Shown here: positions 33,203-40,826 of the stretch, piece by piece
Position numbering within the stretch: the stretch's first letter is position 1
How the letters are laid out: each line of letters opens with the position of its first letter
NCBI GenBank assembly: GCA_964450385.1
Contig: CAYVEC010000013.1
Location: 1 to 49,172, forward strand
Origin: JAKLFA01 sp964450385
GTDB taxonomy: Bacteria; Omnitrophota; Gorgyraeia; Zapsychrales; JANLHA01
DNA length: 49,172 nt
Direction: 5' to 3'
Notes under the pieces: model-generated
Databases searched by the model: none
What the model was told of the DNA's origin: nothing
The model's input: only the letters and a program-made list of their open reading frames with translations
Position numbers and translations under genes: made by a program

Positions 33203-33505
33203 TCACACGGCCCCCGACCCGCCGATCCGGCGGGCGACCTCGACCCGGCAGAGGGCGAGTTGTGCCTCAAGCTTCATTTCCGCTGAGCGGTTTTGCCCCG
33301 ATCCATACCCCATCACCGCGCCGATCACGACACCGATCGAAATAATCAAGGGGTCAAAACCACAGACCATGATGTCCGCGACCTTGGCAAAGATGAGCAT
33401 CCCAGCAAAAACCCCGATAAAAAAATGACACGTCACGATTGAGCGGGACTGTTGATACAACCGCTCCGCGTACTCTTCGACGACCTTCGGATCATAGACG
33501 ACCAT
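33203..33505 (-). CDS. Small two-helix membrane protein of unknown function
   Basis: The 100-residue protein starts MVVYDPKVVEEYAERLYQQ, an amphipathic cytoplasmic helix. It then has two membrane helices (about 23-46 and 51-70) and a charged end with LEAQLALCRVEVARRI. That last pattern recalls a family of short proteins in several phyla that end in an A-Q-x-A-L-C-x-V stretch. This is from memory only, and I know no function. An ideal AAAGGAGG ribosome site fixes the ATG at 33505. It overlaps the ispG stop by 14 bases and precedes cstA. Confidence 0.8.
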   Translation of the reverse strand: MVVYDPKVVEEYAERLYQQSRSIVTCHFFIGVFAGMLIFAKVADIMVCGFDPLIISIGVVIGAVMGYGSGQNRSAEMKLEAQLALCRVEVARRIGGSGAV

Positions 33506-34760
33506 GTTCGCCTCCTTTGTAGTCCGTTCCACCAAACCGTTTTCTGATATATTCCTCAAGCACGTTCATGAAGACGCGCACCATCTCCCCCTGCGGCACG
33601 CTCGCAGTCTTGCGCCCATCGATAAAGATCATCGCCTGCGCCCCCTCACCCGACCCAGGCAGGCAAATCCCGACATCAGCCTCCCGGCTCTCGCCCGGCC
33701 CGTTCACAATACACCCCATAACCGCGATCCGGAGCCTCTCGACCCCTGGATACCGCGCGCCCCATTCCTCCATATGCGCCTGAACAAACATCTGAACATC
33801 ACGGGCCAGCGTTTGATACACATCGCTCGCCGTCCTGCCGCACCCGGGACAGCTGATCACCATTGGAAAAAAACGCCGTATCCCAAGCGACTGAAGTATG
33901 TGGCGGCAGAGGGCAACCTCATCGGCACGAGGGGCACCCGGAGTTGGTGTAATCGACGCCCGGATCGTGTCCCCGATCCCCTGACTAAGCAGGACGCCTA
34001 TCGCCGTTGATGTCGCGACCATGCCTGGCATCCCTCCTCCGGCCTCGGTTAAGCCCAAATGGATCGGATGATCCGTTTCACGTGCCAGGGCCTGATTCGC
34101 GGCAATCAAGGTCGAGACATCAGAGGCCTTGATGCTCAACACGATCTGATCACGGGGCAGTCCGAGCCGGACCGCCTGACGCGCACTTTCAAGACAGCTT
34201 CGAACCAAGGCATCAACGACAACGGCCGACGGGTCCTGTGGCCTGAAACGACGGGCATTGCGGTCCATAAGCCGGGCGAGGAGCTCCGGGTCGAGCGACC
34301 CTCCGTTCACCCCGATTCTCACCGGACGGCCGTGATCCGCCGCAATCCGGATGATCGCACGAAAATGATCCTCCCGCGCGTCCCCACGGCCGACATTCCC
34401 AGGGTTGATCCGGTATTTGTCGAGCGCGGTCGCGAGCTCCGGCACCGTGGCCAGCAACCGATGACCGTTAAAATGAAAATCTCCGATGAGCGGAATAGTG
34501 ATCCCCTCGTCATTTAAACGAGAACGGATCGTGACAGCGGCCCGGGCCGCTGTCTCATCATTCACCGTGATCCGGACCAATTCACTCCCGGCCGCGACAA
34601 GGCTCCGAATCTGGGCCAACGTCGCCTCAATATCGGCTGTGGGGGTATTCGTCATGCTCTGGACCGCTATCGGATGACGCGACCCGATCATGACCCGCCC
34701 GATATGAACACTGCGTGTAACTCTCCGCCGGATGCTCTCTAATTGTGATGTTTTTTCCAC
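33492..34760 (-). CDS. ispG: 4-hydroxy-3-methylbut-2-en-1-yl diphosphate synthase
   Basis: IspG (GcpE) makes HMBPP in the MEP isoprenoid pathway using a [4Fe-4S] cluster. The protein begins RRRVTRSVHIGRVMIGSRHP and continues AVQSMTNTPTADIEATLAQI, INPGNVGR, RIGVNGGSL and HLGLTEAGG. The cluster cysteines are in ISCPGCGRT and VMGCIVNGPGE. I take GTG at 34760, giving 422 residues, since it yields the normal start. A TTG at 34835 would run through both divergent promoters. The GTG has no clear ribosome site. IspH, which uses the product, is transcribed away from it. Confidence 0.95.
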   Translation of the reverse strand: MEKTSQLESIRRRVTRSVHIGRVMIGSRHPIAVQSMTNTPTADIEATLAQIRSLVAAGSELVRITVNDETAARAAVTIRSRLNDEGITIPLIGDFHFNGHRLLATVPELATALDKYRINPGNVGRGDAREDHFRAIIRIAADHGRPVRIGVNGGSLDPELLARLMDRNARRFRPQDPSAVVVDALVRSCLESARQAVRLGLPRDQIVLSIKASDVSTLIAANQALARETDHPIHLGLTEAGGGMPGMVATSTAIGVLLSQGIGDTIRASITPTPGAPRADEVALCRHILQSLGIRRFFPMVISCPGCGRTASDVYQTLARDVQMFVQAHMEEWGARYPGVERLRIAVMGCIVNGPGESREADVGICLPGSGEGAQAMIFIDGRKTASVPQGEMVRVFMNVLEEYIRKRFGGTDYKGGEHGRL

Positions 34761-34769
34761 GTGAGGTGC

Positions 34770-34798
34770 TTGTGTTTCGTGATATTCAATGTTATAAC
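34770..34798 (+). promoter_or_regulatory. Extended -10 promoter candidate for ispH-murB
   Basis: TTGTGT (34770-34775), 17 bases, then TGTTATAAC, that is an extended -10 with TATAAC at 34793-34798. The -35 box is poor, but the TG element compensates. Predicted start is near 34805, with a leader of about 48 bases. Confidence 0.6.
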
Positions 34799-34806
34799 TT
34801 AGTAGT

Positions 34807-34835
34807 ATCTTAATCACCTTTATTCTGAAATGCAA
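34807..34835 (-). promoter_or_regulatory. Promoter candidate for ispG
   Basis: TTGCAT (34835-34830), 17 bases, TAAGAT (34812-34807) on the minus strand. It faces the ispH promoter, so RNA starting near 34800 would run over the ispH -10 box. The matches are modest, and the tight gene spacing leaves little room for another site. Confidence 0.45.
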
Positions 34836-34852
34836 GGATTGCCGTCGCTTTT

Positions 34853-35770
34853 ATGAAGATCTATCTCGCGCGCAAGCAAGGATTCTGTTCCGGCGTGGCC
34901 CGTGCCATCCAGGCCGTCAACAAGGCCCTGGACGAATATGGGCCGCCCCTCTATGTCTACCATGAAATCGTCCACAACACCTTTGTCGTTGAGTATTTCC
35001 GCGATCACGGGGTCGTCTTTGTCGAAGACCTCGCCGATGTCCCGGAAGGCAGCCGTCTGATCTTTAGTGCCCATGGCATTTCTCCGTCGGTCATCGAAAC
35101 GGCCGAGACGCGGCACCTCCAATGGATCGATGCCAGCTGCCCGCTCGTCAAAAAAGTCCATACCGAAGCCATGGACTTTGTCCGTGAGGGGCGCCACGTG
35201 CTTCTCGTCGGGCATCCCGGCCATCAGGAGATCATCGGCACCGCGGGCTATGTCCCGCCGGACAAACTCACTATTATTCAAACCCTCTCGGATATCGCGG
35301 GCCTCGACCTACCCGATACCACGCCCGTCGCCTATCTGACCCAGACAACCCTCTCGATCGATGAGACGCACGACCTCATCGCCGCCCTCAGGGACCGGTT
35401 CTCGAACCTAAAAGGCCCGGACCAAAAAGATATCTGTTTTGCCACGCAAAGCCGTCAGGACGCGGTCAAAGAACTCGCAGCCGTCTCGGAGGCGATCCTC
35501 ATCTGCGGCTCCCCGAACAGTTCCAACTCCAACCGCCTTCGGGAAACAGGCGAACGCGCCGGGGTGCCCTCGTATATCATCGACTCGGCAGCCGAACTTG
35601 ATTTTTCCTGGCTGACCCCGATCGAGCGGCTCGGGATCTCCTCGGGGGCCTCGGTCCCTCACTGCGTGGTCCAGGAGGTTATTAACGAAATAAAAAAGCG
35701 GGTCCCGAATGTCACGGTCACCGCGTTAACAGGATTTAAGGTCCCGGACAACTTCCCCAATAGCCCATGA
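34853..35770 (+). CDS. ispH: 4-hydroxy-3-methylbut-2-enyl diphosphate reductase
   Basis: IspH (LytB) reduces HMBPP to isopentenyl and dimethylallyl diphosphate. The 305-residue protein has the three cluster cysteines: C12 in KQGFCSGVARAI, one in DASCPLVKKVH and one in DICFATQSRQ. The substrate histidines are in YHEIVHN, FSAHGISP and VGHPGHQEI. ICGSPNSSNSNRL matches the family. It overlaps murB by four bases (ATGA). Together with IspG it shows the MEP route. Confidence 0.98.
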   Translation: MKIYLARKQGFCSGVARAIQAVNKALDEYGPPLYVYHEIVHNTFVVEYFRDHGVVFVEDLADVPEGSRLIFSAHGISPSVIETAETRHLQWIDASCPLVKKVHTEAMDFVREGRHVLLVGHPGHQEIIGTAGYVPPDKLTIIQTLSDIAGLDLPDTTPVAYLTQTTLSIDETHDLIAALRDRFSNLKGPDQKDICFATQSRQDAVKELAAVSEAILICGSPNSSNSNRLRETGERAGVPSYIIDSAAELDFSWLTPIERLGISSGASVPHCVVQEVINEIKKRVPNVTVTALTGFKVPDNFPNSP

Positions 35771-36702
35771 ACGAATCGATCAACAACCTGCGCCGATCCC
35801 TGGCCGCCACCGATGCGGTATGGCTGCCCGACACACGTCTCTCCGCGATCACCACGTTCCGTATCGGCGGCCCGTGTCTCGGCATCATTGACTGCCCGGG
35901 TCCAGCGACATTCGTCCGGACGCTTCAAGCCGCGTGGGCCCATCATATCCCGACGCTGATTCTCGGCGAAGGGTCCAATGTCCTGGCCCCTGACGAGGGG
36001 ATCGACCGCCTCGTTATCAGGCCCCGGGCCGAGTCCCTGACCACCCTCGAAACAGATCCAACCCAGCGGACCGTCACGGTCTTTGCCGGTGCCAGCCTTG
36101 ACCTTCTCGCAGAATACTATGCCCACCACGGTTACACCGGGCTCGAGTTCGCCCACGGGATCCCAGGGACCATCGGAGGCGCCGTGAGTGGCAATGCCGG
36201 GGCCTTTGGCCAGGACATCAGTCAATGCGTGGCTGGGGTGACCGTCATCAACCCCGACGGAAAGGACCAACAATTACCGCATGACGCCCTTGGATTCTCC
36301 TACCGCTCGTCGCGCTTTAAGTCATCCCCTGATGTCATCGTCTCGGTCACCCTTCATTATGGGGACGGCGACGCGGGCTGGCTCGCTCAGGAACGTGAAC
36401 GCGTCCGCGCGGTCCGGCACGACAAACACCCCGACTACCGAACGACCCCCTGCGCAGGAAGTTTCTTTAAGAACATCATCTCACCGGACGGAACACGCAC
36501 CGCGGCCGGGAAGCTCCTCGACGAGGCCGGCTGTAAGGCCCTCCGTGTCGGCGGCGCCTCGGTCTTCCCTAAACACGCGAACATTATTATCAACGATGGA
36601 CAGGCAACGGCACAGGACGTGCGCGCCCTCGCAGATTCGATGGCCCAACGGGTCTATGAACGATTCGGGGTCGACCTGACCCCTGAGGTCCGTTTCGTCT
36701 AA
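35767..36702 (+). CDS. murB: UDP-N-acetylenolpyruvoylglucosamine reductase
   Basis: MurB makes UDP-N-acetylmuramate for peptidoglycan using FAD and NADPH. The 311-residue protein has TTFRIGGP, LGEGSNVL, HGIPGTIGGAVSGNAGAFGQ without its last residues, LGFSYRSSRFK and the catalytic serine in PCAGSFFKN. It ends HANIIINDG and TPEVRFV with the conserved glutamate. The start overlaps ispH, an unusual pairing of isoprenoid and wall genes that both feed lipid-linked wall precursors. Confidence 0.97.
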   Translation: MNESINNLRRSLAATDAVWLPDTRLSAITTFRIGGPCLGIIDCPGPATFVRTLQAAWAHHIPTLILGEGSNVLAPDEGIDRLVIRPRAESLTTLETDPTQRTVTVFAGASLDLLAEYYAHHGYTGLEFAHGIPGTIGGAVSGNAGAFGQDISQCVAGVTVINPDGKDQQLPHDALGFSYRSSRFKSSPDVIVSVTLHYGDGDAGWLAQERERVRAVRHDKHPDYRTTPCAGSFFKNIISPDGTRTAAGKLLDEAGCKALRVGGASVFPKHANIIINDGQATAQDVRALADSMAQRVYERFGVDLTPEVRFV

Positions 36703-36723
36703 CGTCAGAATGGATGAACGGCG

Positions 36724-36987
36724 TTAAACCGTCTCCTCCCATTCCTCAAAGGCGACCGGATGGTGAAGCAAGAACGACACCTCGCGGAGCGTATCGCTAT
36801 GCTTGGGATCTTTAAATAAGACGTCGATCAGCTTTTCCCTGATCTCGACATGATAATTGCCCTCTAACAGGACCTGATAATCCTGATAATCCTCACGATA
36901 AACAACCCCCTCGATCGGCCGATCGATCTTGATCTGCGACCCTAACGCAAGCAATCGGTCTAAAACCTGTTCTGGATGGTGTAACAT
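36724..36987 (-). CDS. Small acidic protein of unknown function after the suf operon
   Basis: The 87-residue protein (MLHHPEQVLDRLLALGS...) contains VVYREDYQDYQVLLEG and ends LHHPVAFEEWEETV. It has no cysteine, signal peptide or membrane segment. I do not recognise it. A very strong ribosome site (GAGGGGAGGG) fixes the ATG at 36987, and longer in-frame starts would reach into sufU. It is the last gene after nfu-rrf2-sufBCDSU, 70 bases after sufU, and may be part of that transcript. The convergent murB gene ends 22 bases beyond its stop. Confidence 0.7.
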   Translation of the reverse strand: MLHHPEQVLDRLLALGSQIKIDRPIEGVVYREDYQDYQVLLEGNYHVEIREKLIDVLFKDPKHSDTLREVSFLLHHPVAFEEWEETV

Positions 36988-37057
36988 ATCCCTCCCCTCC
37001 TCATGTGTTTCTATCCTACCCCACAGCGACGACTTTTCCAGAGAAATTTTAAAAATT

Positions 37058-37510
37058 TTATTCCGTGGACACCGTCTCGTTCTGGTCAAGGGCCCCTTTC
37101 AGCGCGTGCCAGGCCAGGGCCGCGCACTTGATCCGCGATGGATATTGCCAGATCCCGGAAAAGACCGCGAGCTTCCCTAGTCCAGCGGTTCCTGCCGCGC
37201 CCTCCTCCCGCTTTAAAAGCATATCATGGAACGCCTCAAACATGCGTCTCACCTCATCGACCGTCTTGCCCTTGATCTGATCCGTCATCAGAGACGCGGA
37301 TGAGCGCGAGATCGCGCACCCCTCACCTTGAAAGGCCGCGTCCTGAACGACCCCGTCGGATGTCACCGTCAAATAGACATGAAGATGGTCGCCGCAGAGA
37401 GGATTATACCCTTCTGCCTTATGCGTGCAGGGATCGATGGCCCGAAAATTCCGGGGATTCTTATGATGCTCCAAAATCATCTCTTGGTATAATTCATTCG
37501 TCTCCATCAT
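37058..37510 (-). CDS. sufU: SufU/IscU-type iron-sulfur cluster assembly protein
   Basis: SufU takes persulfide sulfur from SufS, as a zinc protein in Gram-positives or as a scaffold elsewhere. The 150-residue protein has the three cysteines and aspartate of the family: C39 and D41 in NPLCGD, C65 in GEGCAISRSSASLM, and C129 in RIKCAALAW. It has an insertion typical of SufU between the second and third cysteines. It follows sufS by 8 bases. The start is ATGATG at 37510, and the second ATG (37507) is better spaced from GGGAGG. Confidence 0.95.
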   Translation of the reverse strand: MMETNELYQEMILEHHKNPRNFRAIDPCTHKAEGYNPLCGDHLHVYLTVTSDGVVQDAAFQGEGCAISRSSASLMTDQIKGKTVDEVRRMFEAFHDMLLKREEGAAGTAGLGKLAVFSGIWQYPSRIKCAALAWHALKGALDQNETVSTE

Positions 37511-37518
37511 TCCTCCCG

Positions 37519-38745
37519 CTAAAGAAAGAGCTGAACCGCCCGTTTCACCGAGCGCACAAAGACCTCAATTTCGTCAATCGTATTATAAAAAGCAAACGAC
37601 GCCCGTGATGTTGCGGGGATATTAAAATGGGCCATGACCGGCTGGGTGCAGTGATGCCCGGTCCGGAGGGCCACCCCATCCTGATCGACCAGGGTCCCCA
37701 AATCATGGGGATGGATCCCGGGAATAACAAAAGAGAGGATCGCGGCCTTCTCCGGTGCGGTCCCGATGACCCGCGCGTCCGGGACCTCAGCGCAGAGCCG
37801 TTCAGTCGCTCGCGCGAGAAGACCCTGCTCATGCGCCGTGATCGCATCGAATCCGATCGAGCCCGCATACTGCAGGGCCTCAGCGAGACCGATAACGCCC
37901 GCGATATTCGGTGTCCCAGCCTCAAACCGATGCGGTACAACCGCGTACTCGGTGCGTTCAAAGGTGACCGAGGCGATCATGTCCCCGCCGCCCTGATACG
38001 GCGGCAGCCGCTCCAAGACCGCGGCCTTGCCATAGAGGACCCCCGTCCCGGTTGGACCAAAGACCTTATGCCCCGAGAACACCAAGAAATCACAATCCAG
38101 GTCCTGAACATCCACCGGCCGATGATTGACCGCCTGGGCCGCGTCAATGAGGACGAGAGCGCCCTGGCGATGGGCCAGATCGATCACCGCCTTGACCGGG
38201 TTCACGGTCCCGAGCGAATTCGAGACATAAACAAGCCCCACGACCTTTGTCCGCGCGGTCATCATCCGCCGGGCCGCCTCCATGTCAAGCTCCCCGGCGT
38301 CATTCATCGGGATCACGCGCACGGCCGCGCCAGCGCGTTCGGCCGCTAACTGCCAGGGAACGATATTCGAATGATGCTCCATCTCCGAAATGAGGATCTC
38401 GTCACCCGGGCCGAGGACCGACTGGGCCAGACCGTGAGCCACAAGATTGATCGATTCGGTCGCGCCACGCGTAAACACGATCTCGTTCATGGACCGGGCG
38501 TGGATAAAATCGCAGACGGTCTGCCGCGCCGCCTCATACCGGGCTGTGGCCTCTTCACTTAGCGTATGGACCCCGCGGTGGATGTTCGCCGTGTACTCAC
38601 GATAATAGCCAATCTCAGCGCTGATAACGGATTCGGGTTTTAAGGTCGTCGCCGCGTTATCAAAATACACAAGCGGCCGGCCGGCCACGAGACGCCGGAG
38701 CACCGGAAAATCCACGCGGATCTTATCAATCACAAAAGGTCTCAT
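37519..38745 (-). CDS. sufS: Cysteine desulfurase SufS
   Basis: SufS takes sulfur from cysteine for cluster assembly. The 408-residue class V PLP enzyme has YFDNAATTLKPESV, EMEHHSNIVPWQ, the PLP lysine K227 in FSGHKVFGPTG, and the sulfur-carrying cysteine C366 in RTGHHCTQPVM. The RxGHHCxQP form is the group II (SufS) type, which works with SufU. Its ATG immediately follows the sufD stop. Confidence 0.97.
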   Translation of the reverse strand: MRPFVIDKIRVDFPVLRRLVAGRPLVYFDNAATTLKPESVISAEIGYYREYTANIHRGVHTLSEEATARYEAARQTVCDFIHARSMNEIVFTRGATESINLVAHGLAQSVLGPGDEILISEMEHHSNIVPWQLAAERAGAAVRVIPMNDAGELDMEAARRMMTARTKVVGLVYVSNSLGTVNPVKAVIDLAHRQGALVLIDAAQAVNHRPVDVQDLDCDFLVFSGHKVFGPTGTGVLYGKAAVLERLPPYQGGGDMIASVTFERTEYAVVPHRFEAGTPNIAGVIGLAEALQYAGSIGFDAITAHEQGLLARATERLCAEVPDARVIGTAPEKAAILSFVIPGIHPHDLGTLVDQDGVALRTGHHCTQPVMAHFNIPATSRASFAFYNTIDEIEVFVRSVKRAVQLFL

Positions 38746-40056
38746 TTAGATCATCCCCTGAATCTTCCGCGCCAGACCGGTCTCAAAATACTTCCGGAGA
38801 TCCGGCTGCGCGATCTCGGTTAATATATTCGTTCCGAACCCCTCGACCAGGAGCCGGGCGCTCTCCCGCGGCGAGAGCCCGCGCGAGCGCAAATAGAAGA
38901 GCTGCTCCTCGGCAATCTGACCGACCGTGGCCCCGTGGCTGCACTTGACATCATCGGCCTCGATGATCAGTTCCGGCGTCGTGTTCACCCGCGCCTGCTC
39001 GCCCAATAAAATATTCCGGTTCATCTGATACGCCTCGGTCCCGGCGGCCGGCGGACTGACACGGATCCGTCCGTTAAAGACCCCGTGCCCAGAGCCGGCG
39101 ATGATCCCCCGATATTCCTGGTGGCTAGCACATTCGCGGACCGGATGATGGACCACCGGCCGGTGATGGATGATCTGCCGCGCGCCCGCGCAATACACCC
39201 CGTTCAGGACCGCCCGGGCATGCGCGCCCCGGAGATGCACGTCAAGGTCATACCGTGTAAGGGCGCTCTCGCCGATGCTCATGGCCAAACTCTTAAGACT
39301 CGCCCCTTCCAAAGCCGCGACCCGGGTCATCGCCATCCCGTACGAGCGTTCACCATCCTGGGTCAGGCGCGCGTATTCAAGCCGGGCCTCCTCATGGAGG
39401 AGGATCTCCGTGAGCGGGGCGTGGACCGCCGAGGCCCCTCCGTCGAGTCCACGATGGGTCTCAAGGACCGCTGCCGATGACCGCGGCCCCATGATAAGCA
39501 AGACCCGCGGCAGGGTGAGCCGGTCCGGGCCCTGATGGGTCGTCAGGTGAACAAGGTGAATGAGCGGCGCGACCGCGACATCCGCTGCCACATCGATCAC
39601 GACCCCGCTCGAAAAAAAAGCCCGGTTCATCAGTGAAAAAAAGGCGTCCTCGGCGTGATCAAAATGACGCAGGGCATTCTGGACCTGGTCCGGGCATTCG
39701 CGGCAGGCCGCTGACCACGAGAGGACCTTAAGGGCCTTGAATGGGGTCGATAAATTCCGGTAGATCTCAACAAGTTCCCCATCAACGAATAATATCGTGA
39801 ATTCCCGGGTCGAGAGCCCGGCAGAGCGTTCGATATGCCCCCGATCAACATGACCGATCGACGTCAACGCAAAACGGCCGGCCTGGATCGGGGATAGGGG
39901 CGTGAACCTCCAACCTTCCTCCTTCATCGACGGAAGAGCCGCCGTCTCAAAACGCCGCCGCGCCTGACCACGCAAGGCCTCCATCCACCCGGCAGCCGTT
40001 GCCTCAGGCTCGGGCAGGAAAAAAATGTTGTGGTAGACACGGGTCTGCTCTGTCAT
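38746..40056 (-). CDS. sufD: Fe-S cluster assembly protein SufD
   Basis: SufD pairs with SufB on the SufC ATPase to form the scaffold for new clusters. The 436-residue protein shows the beta-helix family pattern in its C-terminal half: VYCAGARQIIHHRPVVHH, GSGHGVFNGRIRV, LIIEADDVKCSHGATVGQ and QLFYLRSRGLSPRESARLL. The cysteine-histidine pair KCSHGA is the conserved one. It is one base downstream of sufC and directly precedes sufS. Confidence 0.96.
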   Translation of the reverse strand: MTEQTRVYHNIFFLPEPEATAAGWMEALRGQARRRFETAALPSMKEEGWRFTPLSPIQAGRFALTSIGHVDRGHIERSAGLSTREFTILFVDGELVEIYRNLSTPFKALKVLSWSAACRECPDQVQNALRHFDHAEDAFFSLMNRAFFSSGVVIDVAADVAVAPLIHLVHLTTHQGPDRLTLPRVLLIMGPRSSAAVLETHRGLDGGASAVHAPLTEILLHEEARLEYARLTQDGERSYGMAMTRVAALEGASLKSLAMSIGESALTRYDLDVHLRGAHARAVLNGVYCAGARQIIHHRPVVHHPVRECASHQEYRGIIAGSGHGVFNGRIRVSPPAAGTEAYQMNRNILLGEQARVNTTPELIIEADDVKCSHGATVGQIAEEQLFYLRSRGLSPRESARLLVEGFGTNILTEIAQPDLRKYFETGLARKIQGMI

Positions 40057-40057
40057 C

Positions 40058-40807
40058 TTATTTCAACCAATCATATCCCTTGTCCTCAACCTCAAGAGCG
40101 AGCTCCTTGCCGCCCGAGGAGACGATCCGGCCATCCTGAAGGATATGGACCCGGTCCGGAACGATATAATTCAAAAGCCGCTGATAATGCGTGATGACGA
40201 CAAAGGCGTTCCGCGGCGACCTCAGGGCGTTGACCCCATTGGCCACGATCCGCATCGAATCGACATCCAGGCCCGAATCGGTCTCGTCAAGCACCGCGAG
40301 CCGCGGATTCAGGACCGCCATCTGAAGGACCTCATTGCGCTTCTTCTCCCCACCGGAAAAATCAACGTTCACGGCGCGGTTGATGAATTTGTCATCCATA
40401 TCGAGGACCCGCATTTTTTCGTGGACATAGACATCAAAGTCCAGTGGGTCCATCCCCTCGACCCCCTGATGGTCGCAGGCCGCGTTATAGGCCGCCCGGA
40501 GGAACATCGAGGTGTTCACCCCAGGGATCTCCACCGGATATTGAAAGGCCATGAAGATGCCCTCACAGGCCCGCCGCTCCGGGGGCCATTCAAGAATATT
40601 GGTCATCTGGCCGCCGACCATGAACAGGATCTCCCCATCGGTGATCTCATAGGCCGGATGTCCGGCAATGATCTTCGACAGGGTGCTCTTGCCCGAACCG
40701 TTGGGCCCCATGATCGCGTGGACCTCACCCGGGCCGACCACGAGGTCGACGCCTTTAAGGATCTCATGGCCCTCGACGCGGGCATGCAAATGACGGATCT
40801 CGAACAT
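40058..40807 (-). CDS. sufC: Fe-S cluster assembly ATPase SufC
   Basis: SufC is the ABC-type ATPase of the SufBCD scaffold. The 249-residue protein has Walker A MGPNGSGKSTLSKI, the signature FSGGEKKRNEVLQM, and Walker B LAVLDETDSGLDVD, the SufC-specific form. The ATG at 40807 has GAGGA seven bases upstream, while a GTG at 40837 would add ten unsupported residues. It lies between sufB and sufD. Confidence 0.98.
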   Translation of the reverse strand: MFEIRHLHARVEGHEILKGVDLVVGPGEVHAIMGPNGSGKSTLSKIIAGHPAYEITDGEILFMVGGQMTNILEWPPERRACEGIFMAFQYPVEIPGVNTSMFLRAAYNAACDHQGVEGMDPLDFDVYVHEKMRVLDMDDKFINRAVNVDFSGGEKKRNEVLQMAVLNPRLAVLDETDSGLDVDSMRIVANGVNALRSPRNAFVVITHYQRLLNYIVPDRVHILQDGRIVSSGGKELALEVEDKGYDWLK

Positions 40808-40826
40808 AACGATTCCTCTCTTGTGC

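Noticed and set aside
32616..33428. Plus-strand frame of 270 codons opposite cstA and the two-helix gene
   Set aside because: It is highly charged (D, R, N, H) because it mirrors hydrophobic codons of the membrane genes. It has no ribosome site or recognisable domain.
35659..36273. Minus-strand frame of 204 codons opposite ispH and murB
   Set aside because: It is antisense to two intact genes with complete active sites, and has no ribosome site or domain.
37627..38349. Plus-strand frame of 240 codons opposite sufS
   Set aside because: It mirrors conserved sufS sequence, with the R/D/H-rich composition of a shadow frame.
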